Below the pieces are notes generated by a model, which was not told where the DNA came from, ran no database searches, and was given only the letters and a program-made list of their open reading frames with translations. The translations under genes and the position numbers were made by a program. Shown piece by piece: positions 16,372-23,255 of a stretch of DNA of 34,200 nucleotides. Every line of letters starts with the position of its first letter. Position 1 is the first letter of the stretch. This stretch comes from Clostridiales bacterium (lineage in GTDB: Bacteria; Bacillota; Clostridia; Christensenellales; CAG-138): positions 1 through 34,200 of the forward strand of contig SVGX01000019.1 in NCBI GenBank assembly GCA_015056105.1, given 5' to 3'.

Positions 16372-17154
16372 TTATTCAGAAGCCCTTCCCCCTTTCTTCA
16401 GCCGGGTTTGGTTTGATTCTGTTTTCCCATTCACATTGTATGTGTCGGGAATATCTTTCGCATCGAGTATAATCATGCCTAAAGGGCGCACGGAGGGAAG
16501 ATAATACGGGAAGCGGCCTGAGCCCGTCTTTGTCAGCCGGTTCATGACCTCCTGCCCCGTATAGTTCAGCCCTTTTTCGCCATAGATACGGAAAAAGCGC
16601 TGCGCATCCTGCAATGTGGAAAAGGGCTGCCCCATGTCCACGGTGAATGTTTCCGTTTCAAAGGGGATCCTCCGCTTTTTCAGCTCCGCTGCGGCATCCT
16701 GAAAGGAAAGCCTGGTATGGGAAGCTTCCGCAATGCTGAAGCGCCGTCCGCCATGGGCACGTTTGATCAAGAATGCCTTGCCGCTGCATTGGTTTTTTAC
16801 CGCAAAAAGCGTTTCTTCCACCTTTCCGAAAAAGCAGAACACCATGGCGTCATAAGGCGTTTCCGGCTGCATGGCAAAAAGGTCGTCCCGCTGCGGCAGC
16901 ACATTTTCAAAGCCCCGGCGCTTTGCAAGATAACACAGTACATCAAAGGCGACAGCATCCTGTTCCACCGCCGTCACATGAGCGCAATGGGGCGCAAGGG
17001 CAAAGCTCACAAAGCCAAGGCCCGCCCCCGCATCGCATACACGGTCATTCTGCCCGATATGGGGAATGATATGGGATGCGATCAGCGCATCAAAGCCCAC
17101 TTCCTCCGCCGCATCGATACGGTAGCGGATAGCGTCTACATTCCATTCAAACAC
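16372..17154 (-). CDS. Class I SAM-dependent methyltransferase
   Basis: The 260-residue protein has a Rossmann methyltransferase core: motif I VCDAGAGLGFVSFAL (about 39-53), acidic motif II VTAVEQD (60-66) and VLPQRDDLF (about 84-92). The C-terminal half (TETFTVDMGQPFSTLQDAQRFF ... RFPYYLPSVRPLGMIILDA) is unfamiliar and probably sets the substrate. It is embedded inside an ABC importer operon, overlapping the ATPase gene by eight bases and sitting one base before the binding-protein gene, so it must serve the same process. Candidates are methylation of a metallophore, corrinoid or cofactor precursor. I do not recognise a named family. Confidence 0.85.
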   Translation of the reverse strand: MFEWNVDAIRYRIDAAEEVGFDALIASHIIPHIGQNDRVCDAGAGLGFVSFALAPHCAHVTAVEQDAVAFDVLCYLAKRRGFENVLPQRDDLFAMQPETPYDAMVFCFFGKVEETLFAVKNQCSGKAFLIKRAHGGRRFSIAEASHTRLSFQDAAAELKKRRIPFETETFTVDMGQPFSTLQDAQRFFRIYGEKGLNYTGQEVMNRLTKTGSGRFPYYLPSVRPLGMIILDAKDIPDTYNVNGKTESNQTRLKKGGRASE

Positions 17155-17932
17155 AGTTTTCTCTGCCTTTCTTCCCCGGCACGATAAAAAGGCCGGTTTC
17201 CGTTTCGATCAGCGCCGTTTTGACACCGTAAAGCCTTTCAAGCAGCGCGGGTGTCATCACATCCCGCGGTGTGCCGCAGGCGGCTGCCTGCCCGCCGTGC
17301 AGCGCCAGCACCCTGTCCGCATAGGAGAGGGCATGCTGTGGGTTATGGGTAGACAGCATGATACTGTATCCCCGGTCCGCAAGGGCACGCACCCGTTCCA
17401 GCACACGCGCCTGGTTACCGTAATCAAGGCTTGATGTGGGTTCATCCATCATAAGCGTCGCCGCCCGCTGCGCCAGCGCCCGGGCGATGAGCACAAGCTG
17501 CTGCTCGCCGCCCGAAAGCCTTGATACCGTTTTTTTTGCAAGATGGCGTATCCCCACAGCTTCCATAGCCTCCATTGCGGAAGCATGCTGTTCCCTGCCC
17601 GGCAGGGCAAGTGGAGAAACAGAATGGGCCGTTCCCATCAGCACCGTTTCTTCCACCGAATAGGGAAAGGCATGGGCATGTACCTGCGGGATATAGGCGA
17701 TGCGCGCCGCGCGGGCGCGGGGCGAAAGGGAGCGCGCATCCTGCCCATCCAGTGTCACGCTGCCCCGATATCCGCTTTCAATGCCGAGGATACAGCGAAA
17801 CAAGGTGCTTTTTCCCGCACCGTTCGGTCCGAGCACCGCAAGCAGTTCTCCTTTTCCAAGGTGAAAACTGACATCCTTGAGAACAGGCGCCGCATCATAA
17901 GCAAAATACAGTTTTGAAACTTCAATGCTCAC
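17147..17932 (-). CDS. ABC transporter ATP-binding protein (FepC/BtuD-like)
   Basis: The 261-residue ATPase has Walker A GPNGAGKST (35-43), a Q-loop in AYIPQVHAHAFPYS, the signature RLSGGEQQLVLIARAL, Walker B TLMMDEPTSSLD and the switch histidine in STHNPQHAL. The layout matches the ATPases of FecCD-type importers. Its start overlaps the permease stop by four bases and its end overlaps the methyltransferase start by eight, so the whole set is translationally coupled. It powers import of the substrate bound by the lipoprotein. Confidence 0.94.
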   Translation of the reverse strand: MSIEVSKLYFAYDAAPVLKDVSFHLGKGELLAVLGPNGAGKSTLFRCILGIESGYRGSVTLDGQDARSLSPRARAARIAYIPQVHAHAFPYSVEETVLMGTAHSVSPLALPGREQHASAMEAMEAVGIRHLAKKTVSRLSGGEQQLVLIARALAQRAATLMMDEPTSSLDYGNQARVLERVRALADRGYSIMLSTHNPQHALSYADRVLALHGGQAAACGTPRDVMTPALLERLYGVKTALIETETGLFIVPGKKGRENCV

Positions 17933-19008
17933 AGCGTTTTCTCCCTTTGCAGCAAAAGATGAATAAAGAAAGGAGCGCCCACAAAGGCTGTTAGAATACC
18001 GATGGGGATCTCTACCGCAAGCAGGTTGCGGGAGAGATTATCCGCAACGAGCAGAAACGCCGCCCCAAGCAGCATGGATGCCGGCAAAAGCTGTCTAAAG
18101 TTGCTGCCCACGAGCCGCCTTGCAAAATGCGGGATCACGAGCCCTACCCAGCCGATCAGACCGGAAACGGAGATGCCCGCAGCGGTAATAAGCGTTGCGG
18201 AAACGATCACCGCCAGGCGGAGAAGATTCGTATTCACACCAAGGGAGCGGGCTTCTTCCTCCCCAAAGGTAAGGATGTTGATGCGCCAGCGAAGAAGAAG
18301 CAGCACAGCGGTGCCGATCAGCATCGGCACCGCTGCCGCTGCAAGATCGCTGAGCCGTATGCCGGAAAGGCTGCCCATCAGCCAATAGGTGATGGCAGGC
18401 AGCCGATCGTTCGGATCCGCCACAAGCTTTATATAGGAAGTGCCCGCAGAAAACAGCGAGCTCAGCATGATGCCGCCAAGTATCAGGCTCATAACCCGGC
18501 TTCCCTGCGCGCGCAGGGAAATAAGGTAAACAAGAACCACCGTAAGAAGGCTCATCACAAAGGCAAGAAGCGTAATGCTCCGGGCGGATGCCCCGAGAAG
18601 AATGGCAAGCGCCGCGCCAAAGCCCGCACCGGAGGATGCGCCAAGCACATCCGGCGATGCCATGGGATTTTGAAACACGCCCTGATAGGCTGCCCCGGCA
18701 GCTCCGAGACATGCGCCCACCATAGCCGCCGCAAGGATGCGGGGCAGACGGATGTTGATGACCACCGCTTCCGTCTGTTCTGCCCAGGGCTTTGTTTCCG
18801 GCAGGAACGATGCCCCTTCGCCGAAAAGGGCTGTCGCCATTTTTTCAATGTGTTCAAGTAATCGCCGCACAAGGATCCGCACCGTATCGGAAAGGGAGAC
18901 ACTGTAGCGTCCAAACAGAAAGGATGCGGTAAACACAGCAGCAAGCAGCAGCGCAAGCAGCAGCAATGTGCGTTTTGTATGATCTTTGGAAAACGTATTT
19001 TCTTTCAT
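17929..19008 (-). CDS. FecCD-family ABC transporter permease
   Basis: The 359-residue membrane protein has about ten hydrophobic helices. FecCD-family signatures include RLPRILAAAMVGACLGAAGAAYQGVFQNPMASPDVLG (in pieces about residues 82-120), YWLMGSLSG, and GLIGWVGLVIPHFARRLVG near 285-305. It is the first gene of the six-gene minus-strand unit, transcribed from the face-to-face promoter region at 19020-19105. A single permease gene is present, so the transporter is presumably a homodimer. The family includes iron-chelate, haem, cobalamin and molybdate (MolB) permeases. Confidence 0.94.
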   Translation of the reverse strand: MKENTFSKDHTKRTLLLLALLLAAVFTASFLFGRYSVSLSDTVRILVRRLLEHIEKMATALFGEGASFLPETKPWAEQTEAVVINIRLPRILAAAMVGACLGAAGAAYQGVFQNPMASPDVLGASSGAGFGAALAILLGASARSITLLAFVMSLLTVVLVYLISLRAQGSRVMSLILGGIMLSSLFSAGTSYIKLVADPNDRLPAITYWLMGSLSGIRLSDLAAAAVPMLIGTAVLLLLRWRINILTFGEEEARSLGVNTNLLRLAVIVSATLITAAGISVSGLIGWVGLVIPHFARRLVGSNFRQLLPASMLLGAAFLLVADNLSRNLLAVEIPIGILTAFVGAPFFIHLLLQREKTL

Positions 19009-19019
19009 GATGTATACCG

Positions 19020-19105
19020 TTGTTTTTTTTAAAGGATAACGTTATAATGAAATTATAGCAAATCGGTTTTTTCATGTAAAGCGTTATCCACAGAAAAGAA
19101 TAACG
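19020..19105. promoter_or_regulatory. Overlapping face-to-face promoters with palindromic operator
   Basis: The plus-strand promoter is TTGTTT (19020-19025), 17 bases, TATAAT (19043-19048) and reads towards yqeC. The minus-strand promoter is TTTACA (19080-19075), 17 bases, TATAAT (19057-19052) and reads towards the permease. The two -10 boxes form an inverted repeat, TTATAAT-GAA-ATTATAG (19042-19058). Related repeats flank it: GGATAACG (19034-19041), CGTTATCC (19082-19089) and AATAACG (19099-19105). CGTTATA-type arms recall molybdate-responsive ModE boxes, but the match is not close enough to assign. Confidence 0.6.
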
Positions 19106-19131
19106 ACGAACTGTGCATGGAGGTGTTGTCT

Positions 19132-19845
19132 GTGCCGTTTGCCCTTCCCTTTTCCCTGCCGCAGGTGGTTTCCATCATTGGCGGCGGCGGTAAAACGACA
19201 CTTTTATTCCTTTTGGGGCGATCGCTCGCAGAAAGCGGCGCGTCCGTTCTGCTGACCACCACCACCCATCTCGGCTTTCCGCCGCCGGATGGAGTTTCGT
19301 TCCTTTCCCCCGTCTCTTTTGATGCGCTTTCCGCCGTCGCGCAAAAGGGAAAAGCCATCCTTGCCGCCTACCCTGCTGAAGGGGGCAAGCTGCAGGGGAT
19401 CAGCACGGCATGGCTTCCCGCCTGCACGGGTGTTTTTGACTATATCCTGATCGAAGCGGACGGATCGCGCAATCTGCCCCTTAAATGGCACCACGGTCAC
19501 GAGCCCTGCGTTCCGCCCGAAACGGAGCTGCTCGTTCAGCTGTCCGGACTTTCTGCCCTCGGCCGCCCCGCATCGGAAGTACTGCACAGGCAGACTTCTT
19601 CCTTCCTCGCGGCAGAGCATCTTATTACGGAAGAAGACATTGCTGCGCTGCAGAGGCGCGCCTTTGCCCATACCGGCTTTGCCGGCAGAAAAATAAGCCT
19701 TCTTAACCAGGCGGATACCCCCGAAACGGAAGTGCGGGGCGGGCGTATCGCCGCGCTGCTCGCGGCAGACGGGATCCCCGCCTGCATCTGCGCACTGCAA
19801 AAGCGCGGCCTTGATCTTACCGGAAAGGATGTGTTTTCATGCTGA
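19132..19845 (+). CDS. yqeC: Selenium cofactor biosynthesis protein YqeC
   Basis: The protein (238 residues from the chosen start) matches YqeC, an accessory factor of selenium-dependent molybdenum hydroxylases. It has an N-terminal P-loop VVSIIGGGGKTTLLFLLG, then VLLTTTTHLG, then FDYILIEADGSRNLPLKWH, the family's conserved acidic/basic motif, and DLTGKD near the end. I place the start at the GTG at 19132, because GGAGG (19119-19123) sits 8 bases before it. The in-frame ATG at 19117 has no ribosome site and overlaps that GGAGG. It is followed by yqeB with a 7-base overlap. Confidence 0.85.
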   Translation: MPFALPFSLPQVVSIIGGGGKTTLLFLLGRSLAESGASVLLTTTTHLGFPPPDGVSFLSPVSFDALSAVAQKGKAILAAYPAEGGKLQGISTAWLPACTGVFDYILIEADGSRNLPLKWHHGHEPCVPPETELLVQLSGLSALGRPASEVLHRQTSSFLAAEHLITEEDIAALQRRAFAHTGFAGRKISLLNQADTPETEVRGGRIAALLAADGIPACICALQKRGLDLTGKDVFSC

Positions 19846-20633
19846 TCCTGATGCGCGGCGCGGGCGATCTTGCAACGGGCACCGCGCTGAGGCTTTACCG
19901 CAGCGGCTTTACGGTTTTGATGACGGAACTTCCCGCACCTGCCGCCGTTCGCCGGACCGTCGCCTTTTCGGAAGCCATGTATACCGGGCACACCACAGTG
20001 GAAGGCATCACCGTCCGCCGCTGCGAAACGGAAGCGGAGACCCACGCGGTGTTGGTGGAAAAGCGCATCGCGCTGATCGCAGACCCGGAGGGCAATGCGA
20101 TCGGAGCATTCCGGCCGGATGTGGTAGTGGATGCCCGCATTGCAAAGCGCAACATCGATACCCATATCGGTGATGCGCCCCTTGTGGTTGCACTCGGTCC
20201 CGGCTTTACTGCCGGGGTCGACTGCCATGTTGTGGTGGAGACCATGCGCGGGCATACCCTCGGCCGCTGTATTTATAAAGGCAGTGCCCTGCCAAACACC
20301 GGCATTCCGGGCAATGTGGGCGGCTTCACAAGGGAACGGGTGCTCTATGCCCCGGCAGCGGGTGTTTTCCATCCCCACCGGAATATCGGCGATATGGTCA
20401 CCGCCGGGGATATGCTGGCGGATGTGGACGGCGTTCCCCTTTATGCCGCCATCAGCGGATGCTTAAGGGGGATCCTCCCTGAAGGGATCCGCGTGTCCAA
20501 AGGCATGAAGGCCGGTGATATTGATGCCCGCTGCGCCATTTCCCATTGTTTCACCGTTTCGGACAAGGCGCTTTCCATCGGCGGCGGCGTGCTTGAAGCG
20601 ATCATGCACTTCACGGCCTTTGGGAATCCTTGA
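19839..20633 (+). CDS. yqeB: YqeB/EF2563-family selenium-dependent molybdenum hydroxylase accessory protein
   Basis: The 264-residue protein begins LILMRGAGDLATGTALRLYRSG, the Rossmann-like opening of the EF2563/YqeB family. RPDVVVDARIAKRNIDT and IALGPGFTAG-type motifs follow (here VVALGPGFTAGVDCHVVVET), and ALSIGGGVLEA lies at the C-terminus. These proteins co-occur with YqeC, XdhC and SelD in genomes carrying selenium-labile molybdenum hydroxylases. The biochemical role is thought to be in preparing or inserting the selenated cofactor. It overlaps yqeC by seven bases. The promoter for the following small-ORF element overlaps its last codon. Confidence 0.88.
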   Translation: MLILMRGAGDLATGTALRLYRSGFTVLMTELPAPAAVRRTVAFSEAMYTGHTTVEGITVRRCETEAETHAVLVEKRIALIADPEGNAIGAFRPDVVVDARIAKRNIDTHIGDAPLVVALGPGFTAGVDCHVVVETMRGHTLGRCIYKGSALPNTGIPGNVGGFTRERVLYAPAAGVFHPHRNIGDMVTAGDMLADVDGVPLYAAISGCLRGILPEGIRVSKGMKAGDIDARCAISHCFTVSDKALSIGGGVLEAIMHFTAFGNP

Positions 20634-20658
20634 AAATTTCCGGGATTTGTGGTATCAT
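20630..20658 (+). promoter_or_regulatory. Extended -10 promoter of the small-ORF element
   Basis: TTGAAA (20630-20635), a 17-base spacer and TATCAT (20653-20658) preceded by TGG give an extended -10 promoter just at the end of yqeB. The expected start near 20665 gives a leader of about 30 bases before the first small ORF. Confidence 0.65.
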
Positions 20659-20693
20659 CAAGTTAGATTAAAAGAAAGGAAGGTGGACAGCAC

Positions 20694-20756
20694 ATGAAGA
20701 TGACGATGAACAAGACCATGGCCCTCAGCCGGAAGAACTGTCCGCCTGCAGCCTGA
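20694..20756 (+). CDS. 20-codon leader peptide ORF
   Basis: The ATG at 20694 follows a strong purine-rich ribosome site (AAGGAAGGTGG) and encodes a 20-residue peptide with four Met in the first nine residues (MKMTMNKTM) and the end KNCPPAA. Its bases 20728-20735 (GCCGGAAG) can pair with the 5' arm of the terminator that follows, so ribosome position on this ORF should decide whether transcription continues. The double proline near the end is a known slow step in translation. I infer a regulatory leader peptide, not a functional product. Confidence 0.6.
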   Translation: MKMTMNKTMALSRKNCPPAA

Positions 20757-20809
20757 TCTTTCAGGTTCTTTGGCAAACCGCGCTTCCGGCAGAAACCGGA
20801 AGCGTTTTT
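20728..20809 (+). promoter_or_regulatory. Transcription attenuator (terminator with competing antiterminator)
   Basis: The terminator stem is CGCTTCCGG (20781-20789) with CCGGAAGCG (20796-20804), loop CAGAAA, followed by TTTTT. Competing pairing: GCCGGAAG inside the leader ORF (20728-20735) is a perfect 8-bp match to CTTCCGGC (20783-20790), the terminator's 5' arm. A small hairpin CCTGA-TCTT-TCAGG (20752-20765) covers the leader stop codon and may be a pause site. If no ribosome covers the leader segment the antiterminator can form; with normal translation the terminator forms. Confidence 0.65.
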
Positions 20810-20848
20810 GTTTCCCAATGAAAGTGCATGTTTTGAAAGGAGAAGAAC

Positions 20849-21073
20849 ATGAAACAGCAATTCGTTCCCAGAGAAAAACTCAGCAAAAAGGCCCGCCGCG
20901 CCCTTGACCTTGAGGGAAGGCAGACATGGGGCATCAACCCCGTAAGCCGCAAAAGCGAAAACAAAAAGCACTACAACAGAAAAAGATCCCGCTTCACGCC
21001 GGATGACGGCGAAAGCGGGATCTTTTCTTTTATAATTTTGCCTTTATGTTCAGGCTGCCTTACTTCTTGCTGA
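20849..21073 (+). CDS. Small, highly basic protein with a terminator inside its ORF (nonstop candidate)
   Basis: AAAGGAG (20836-20842) precedes the ATG. The encoded protein is 74 residues: a strongly basic first part (MKQQFVPREKLSKKARRAL ... RQTWGINPVSRK, then NKKHYNRKRSR) and a hydrophobic, Cys-containing tail (SFIILPLCSGCLTSC). The terminator at 20981-21030 begins at codon 45, and termination would fall near codon 60, about 40 bases before the stop at 21071. The expected mRNA therefore lacks a stop codon. ArfA of E. coli and BrfA of Bacillus are about the same size, basic, and made from nonstop mRNA in the same way. I do not recognise the protein with certainty, and the ribosome-rescue role is an inference. 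Expression is gated by the upstream attenuator. Confidence 0.65.
   Translation: MKQQFVPREKLSKKARRALDLEGRQTWGINPVSRKSENKKHYNRKRSRFTPDDGESGIFSFIILPLCSGCLTSC
20981..21030. terminator. Bidirectional terminator inside the small ORF and after nuoF
   Basis: A 14-bp perfect stem (AAAAGATCCCGCTT, 20981-20994, with AAGCGGGATCTTTT, 21013-21026) is capped by a further CGCC/GGCG helix and followed by TTTTCTTTT on the plus strand and by T-runs on the minus strand. It serves the small-ORF transcript from the left and the NuoF operon from the right. Confidence 0.9.
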
Positions 21074-22850
21074 TGGCACCGAACTTACAGGATTCCATAC
21101 ATGCACCGCACTTGATGCACTTGGCGGAATCGATGACAAAGGGCTTCTTGATCTCACCGGAAATGGCGCCGGCGGGGCACTTGCGGGCGCAGAGAGAGCA
21201 GCCGCGGCACTTTTCGGGATCGATGGTGTAGTTGAGCAGCGCTTTGCAGACACCTGCCGGGCAGCGCTTCTCATAGATGTGGGCTTCGTACTCATCGCGG
21301 AAATAGCGGATGGTGGAAAGCACCGGGTTGGGCGCGGTCTGACCAAGGCCGCAGAGCGCGGAAGCCTTGATGTTATAGGCCAGCTTTTCAAGCTTTTCGA
21401 TATCGCCCGGTTCGCCCTGACCCTTGGTGATCTTCTCGAGCATTTCGAGCATTCTGCGGGTACCGATACGGCAGGGCGGGCACTTGCCGCAGGATTCATC
21501 CACCGTGAACTCAAGGAAGAACTTCGCGATGTTGACCATGCAGTTGTCTTCGTCCATAACGATCATACCGCCGGAACCCATCATGGAGCCGATGGCGATC
21601 AGGTTGTCGTAATCGATGGGGATGTCGAGATGTTCTGCCGGGATGCAGCCGCCGGAAGGACCGCCGGTCTGGGCAGCCTTGAACTTCTTGCCGTTCGGGA
21701 TGCCGCCGCCGATCTCAAAGATGACCTCCCTCAGGGTGGTGCCCATGGGGATCTCCACAAGACCGGTGTTGTTGATCTTGCCGCCGAGGGCGAAGACCTT
21801 GGTGCCCTTGCTCTTTTCGGTACCCATGGCAGCGAACCATTCGGGCCCGTTGAGGATGATCTGGCAGATGTTGGCATAGGTCTCAACGTTGTTGAGCAGG
21901 GTGGGCTTGCCGAAGAGGCCCTTTACCGCCGGGAACGGAGGACGGGGACGGGGCTCGCCGCGGCCGCCTTCGATGGAGGCGAGAAGCGCGGTTTCTTCGC
22001 CGCAGACGAACGCGCCGCTGCCGAGACGAAGGTCGATATCGAATTTGAAGCCGGTACCCATGATGTTGTCGCCGAGGAGGCCGTATTCACGGGCCTGCTT
22101 GATGGCAACGCGGAGACGCTTAACGGCGATGGGATATTCCGCACGGACGTAGATGTAGCCCTGCTGTGCGCCGATAGCATAGCCGGCGATGGCCATGGCT
22201 TCGAGCACGGAGTGAGGATCGCCCTCAAGAACACTGCGGTCCATGAACGCGCCGGGGTCGCCTTCGTCAGCGTTGCAGCAAACATACTTGATGTCGCTTT
22301 CGGGCGCCTTGGCAAACTTCCACTTGAGGCCGGTGGGGAAACCGCCGCCGCCGCGGCCGCGCAGGCCGGATTTGATGATCGTATCCACAACGTCATCGCG
22401 GGACATTTCGGTGAGCACCTTGCCAAGGGCCTTATAGCCGTCGAAGGCAATGTATTCATCGATGTTTTCGGGATCGATCATGCCGCAGTTGCGCAGCGCG
22501 ATACGATGCTGTTTTTTATAGAAGTCGGACTCGTTAAGGGTGGTATTGACGCCGTTTTCATCGCCTTCCTTAAAGATAAGGCGCTGAACGGGGCGGCCCT
22601 TGATCAGGTGCTCATTTACGATCTCATCCACATCTTCGGGCTTTACATGGCTGTAGTAAATGCCTTCGGGGTAGACCACCACGATGGGGCCGGCGGCGCA
22701 AAGGCCGAAGCAGCCGGTACGAATGACCTGAACTTCCTTATCATAGCCGGTCTCTTCGAGTTTCTTGTTGAAGTTTTCAATGATGCGCAGGGAGTTTGAG
22801 GAAGTGCAGCCGGTGCCCGCGCAGACCAACACATGCGACCTGTAGATCAT
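21060..22850 (-). CDS. nuoF: NuoF/HydB-like NADH-binding flavoprotein subunit
   Basis: The 596-residue protein has the domain order of bifurcating-hydrogenase beta subunits. It begins with an N-terminal thioredoxin-like [2Fe-2S] domain (CAGTGCTSSNS ... CFGLCAAGP). The FMN/NADH-binding NuoF core follows (GLRGRGGGGFPTGLKWKF; CNADEGDPGAFMDR; YIYVRAEYP), then an SLBB-like segment and the NuoF [4Fe-4S] site CGKCPPCRIGTRRM. Two C-terminal ferredoxin [4Fe-4S] motifs close it (CRGCSLCARKCP, CIKCGACMESC). It transfers electrons between NAD(H) and iron-sulfur partners. It is the last gene of the operon. In many relatives a catalytic [FeFe]-hydrogenase gene follows, whereas here a terminator follows within 80 bases. 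It lies 36 bases after the small [2Fe-2S] protein. Confidence 0.94.
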   Translation of the reverse strand: MIYRSHVLVCAGTGCTSSNSLRIIENFNKKLEETGYDKEVQVIRTGCFGLCAAGPIVVVYPEGIYYSHVKPEDVDEIVNEHLIKGRPVQRLIFKEGDENGVNTTLNESDFYKKQHRIALRNCGMIDPENIDEYIAFDGYKALGKVLTEMSRDDVVDTIIKSGLRGRGGGGFPTGLKWKFAKAPESDIKYVCCNADEGDPGAFMDRSVLEGDPHSVLEAMAIAGYAIGAQQGYIYVRAEYPIAVKRLRVAIKQAREYGLLGDNIMGTGFKFDIDLRLGSGAFVCGEETALLASIEGGRGEPRPRPPFPAVKGLFGKPTLLNNVETYANICQIILNGPEWFAAMGTEKSKGTKVFALGGKINNTGLVEIPMGTTLREVIFEIGGGIPNGKKFKAAQTGGPSGGCIPAEHLDIPIDYDNLIAIGSMMGSGGMIVMDEDNCMVNIAKFFLEFTVDESCGKCPPCRIGTRRMLEMLEKITKGQGEPGDIEKLEKLAYNIKASALCGLGQTAPNPVLSTIRYFRDEYEAHIYEKRCPAGVCKALLNYTIDPEKCRGCSLCARKCPAGAISGEIKKPFVIDSAKCIKCGACMESCKFGAISKK

Positions 22851-22886
22851 CTTCTAATTCTCCTTCTTGTGTCTCCGGTGTAATGT

Positions 22887-23255
22887 TTATTCAAAGCTGC
22901 CGATGGTGTGTTCCACAACCGGGTTGCCGTTTACGATATGCTCCGCAACGATGCGGCCGACCTGTTCGGGGGTGACCTTGCAGTAAGTCACCTTTTCCTT
23001 GCCGGGCATATACACTTCCACGATGGGCTCAAGCCGGCAGAGACCGATACAACCGGTCTGGGATACGGTCACATTGTTGAGCTGGCGCTTGTTGATCTCA
23101 TCAACAAAAGCGCTCATAACAGGCCTTGCGCCGGCAGCGATGCCGCAGGTTGCAAGTCCGACCACGACACGGATGCCATCCTCGCGGTTCTTGCGCAGAT
23201 TGAGCTCGTTGAGCGTTTTCTGCCGGATGGCTTCCAACTCTTGCAGTGTCTTCAT
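22887..23255 (-). CDS. Thioredoxin-like [2Fe-2S] ferredoxin-domain protein
   Basis: The 122-residue protein is a single thioredoxin-like [2Fe-2S] domain. RVVVGLATCGIAAGARPVM supplies one candidate ligand region and VSQTGCIGLCRLEPIVEVY supplies the two-cysteine C-G-L-C loop, followed by VTPEQVGRIVAEHIV. The first cysteine pair of classical NuoE (C-x4-C) is reduced to ATCGIAAGA, with one Cys. The domain resembles the N-terminus of the adjacent NuoF and acts as a small electron carrier or docking module in NADH-linked hydrogenases. It overlaps the upstream HATPase gene by four bases. Confidence 0.88.
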   Translation of the reverse strand: MKTLQELEAIRQKTLNELNLRKNREDGIRVVVGLATCGIAAGARPVMSAFVDEINKRQLNNVTVSQTGCIGLCRLEPIVEVYMPGKEKVTYCKVTPEQVGRIVAEHIVNGNPVVEHTIGSFE

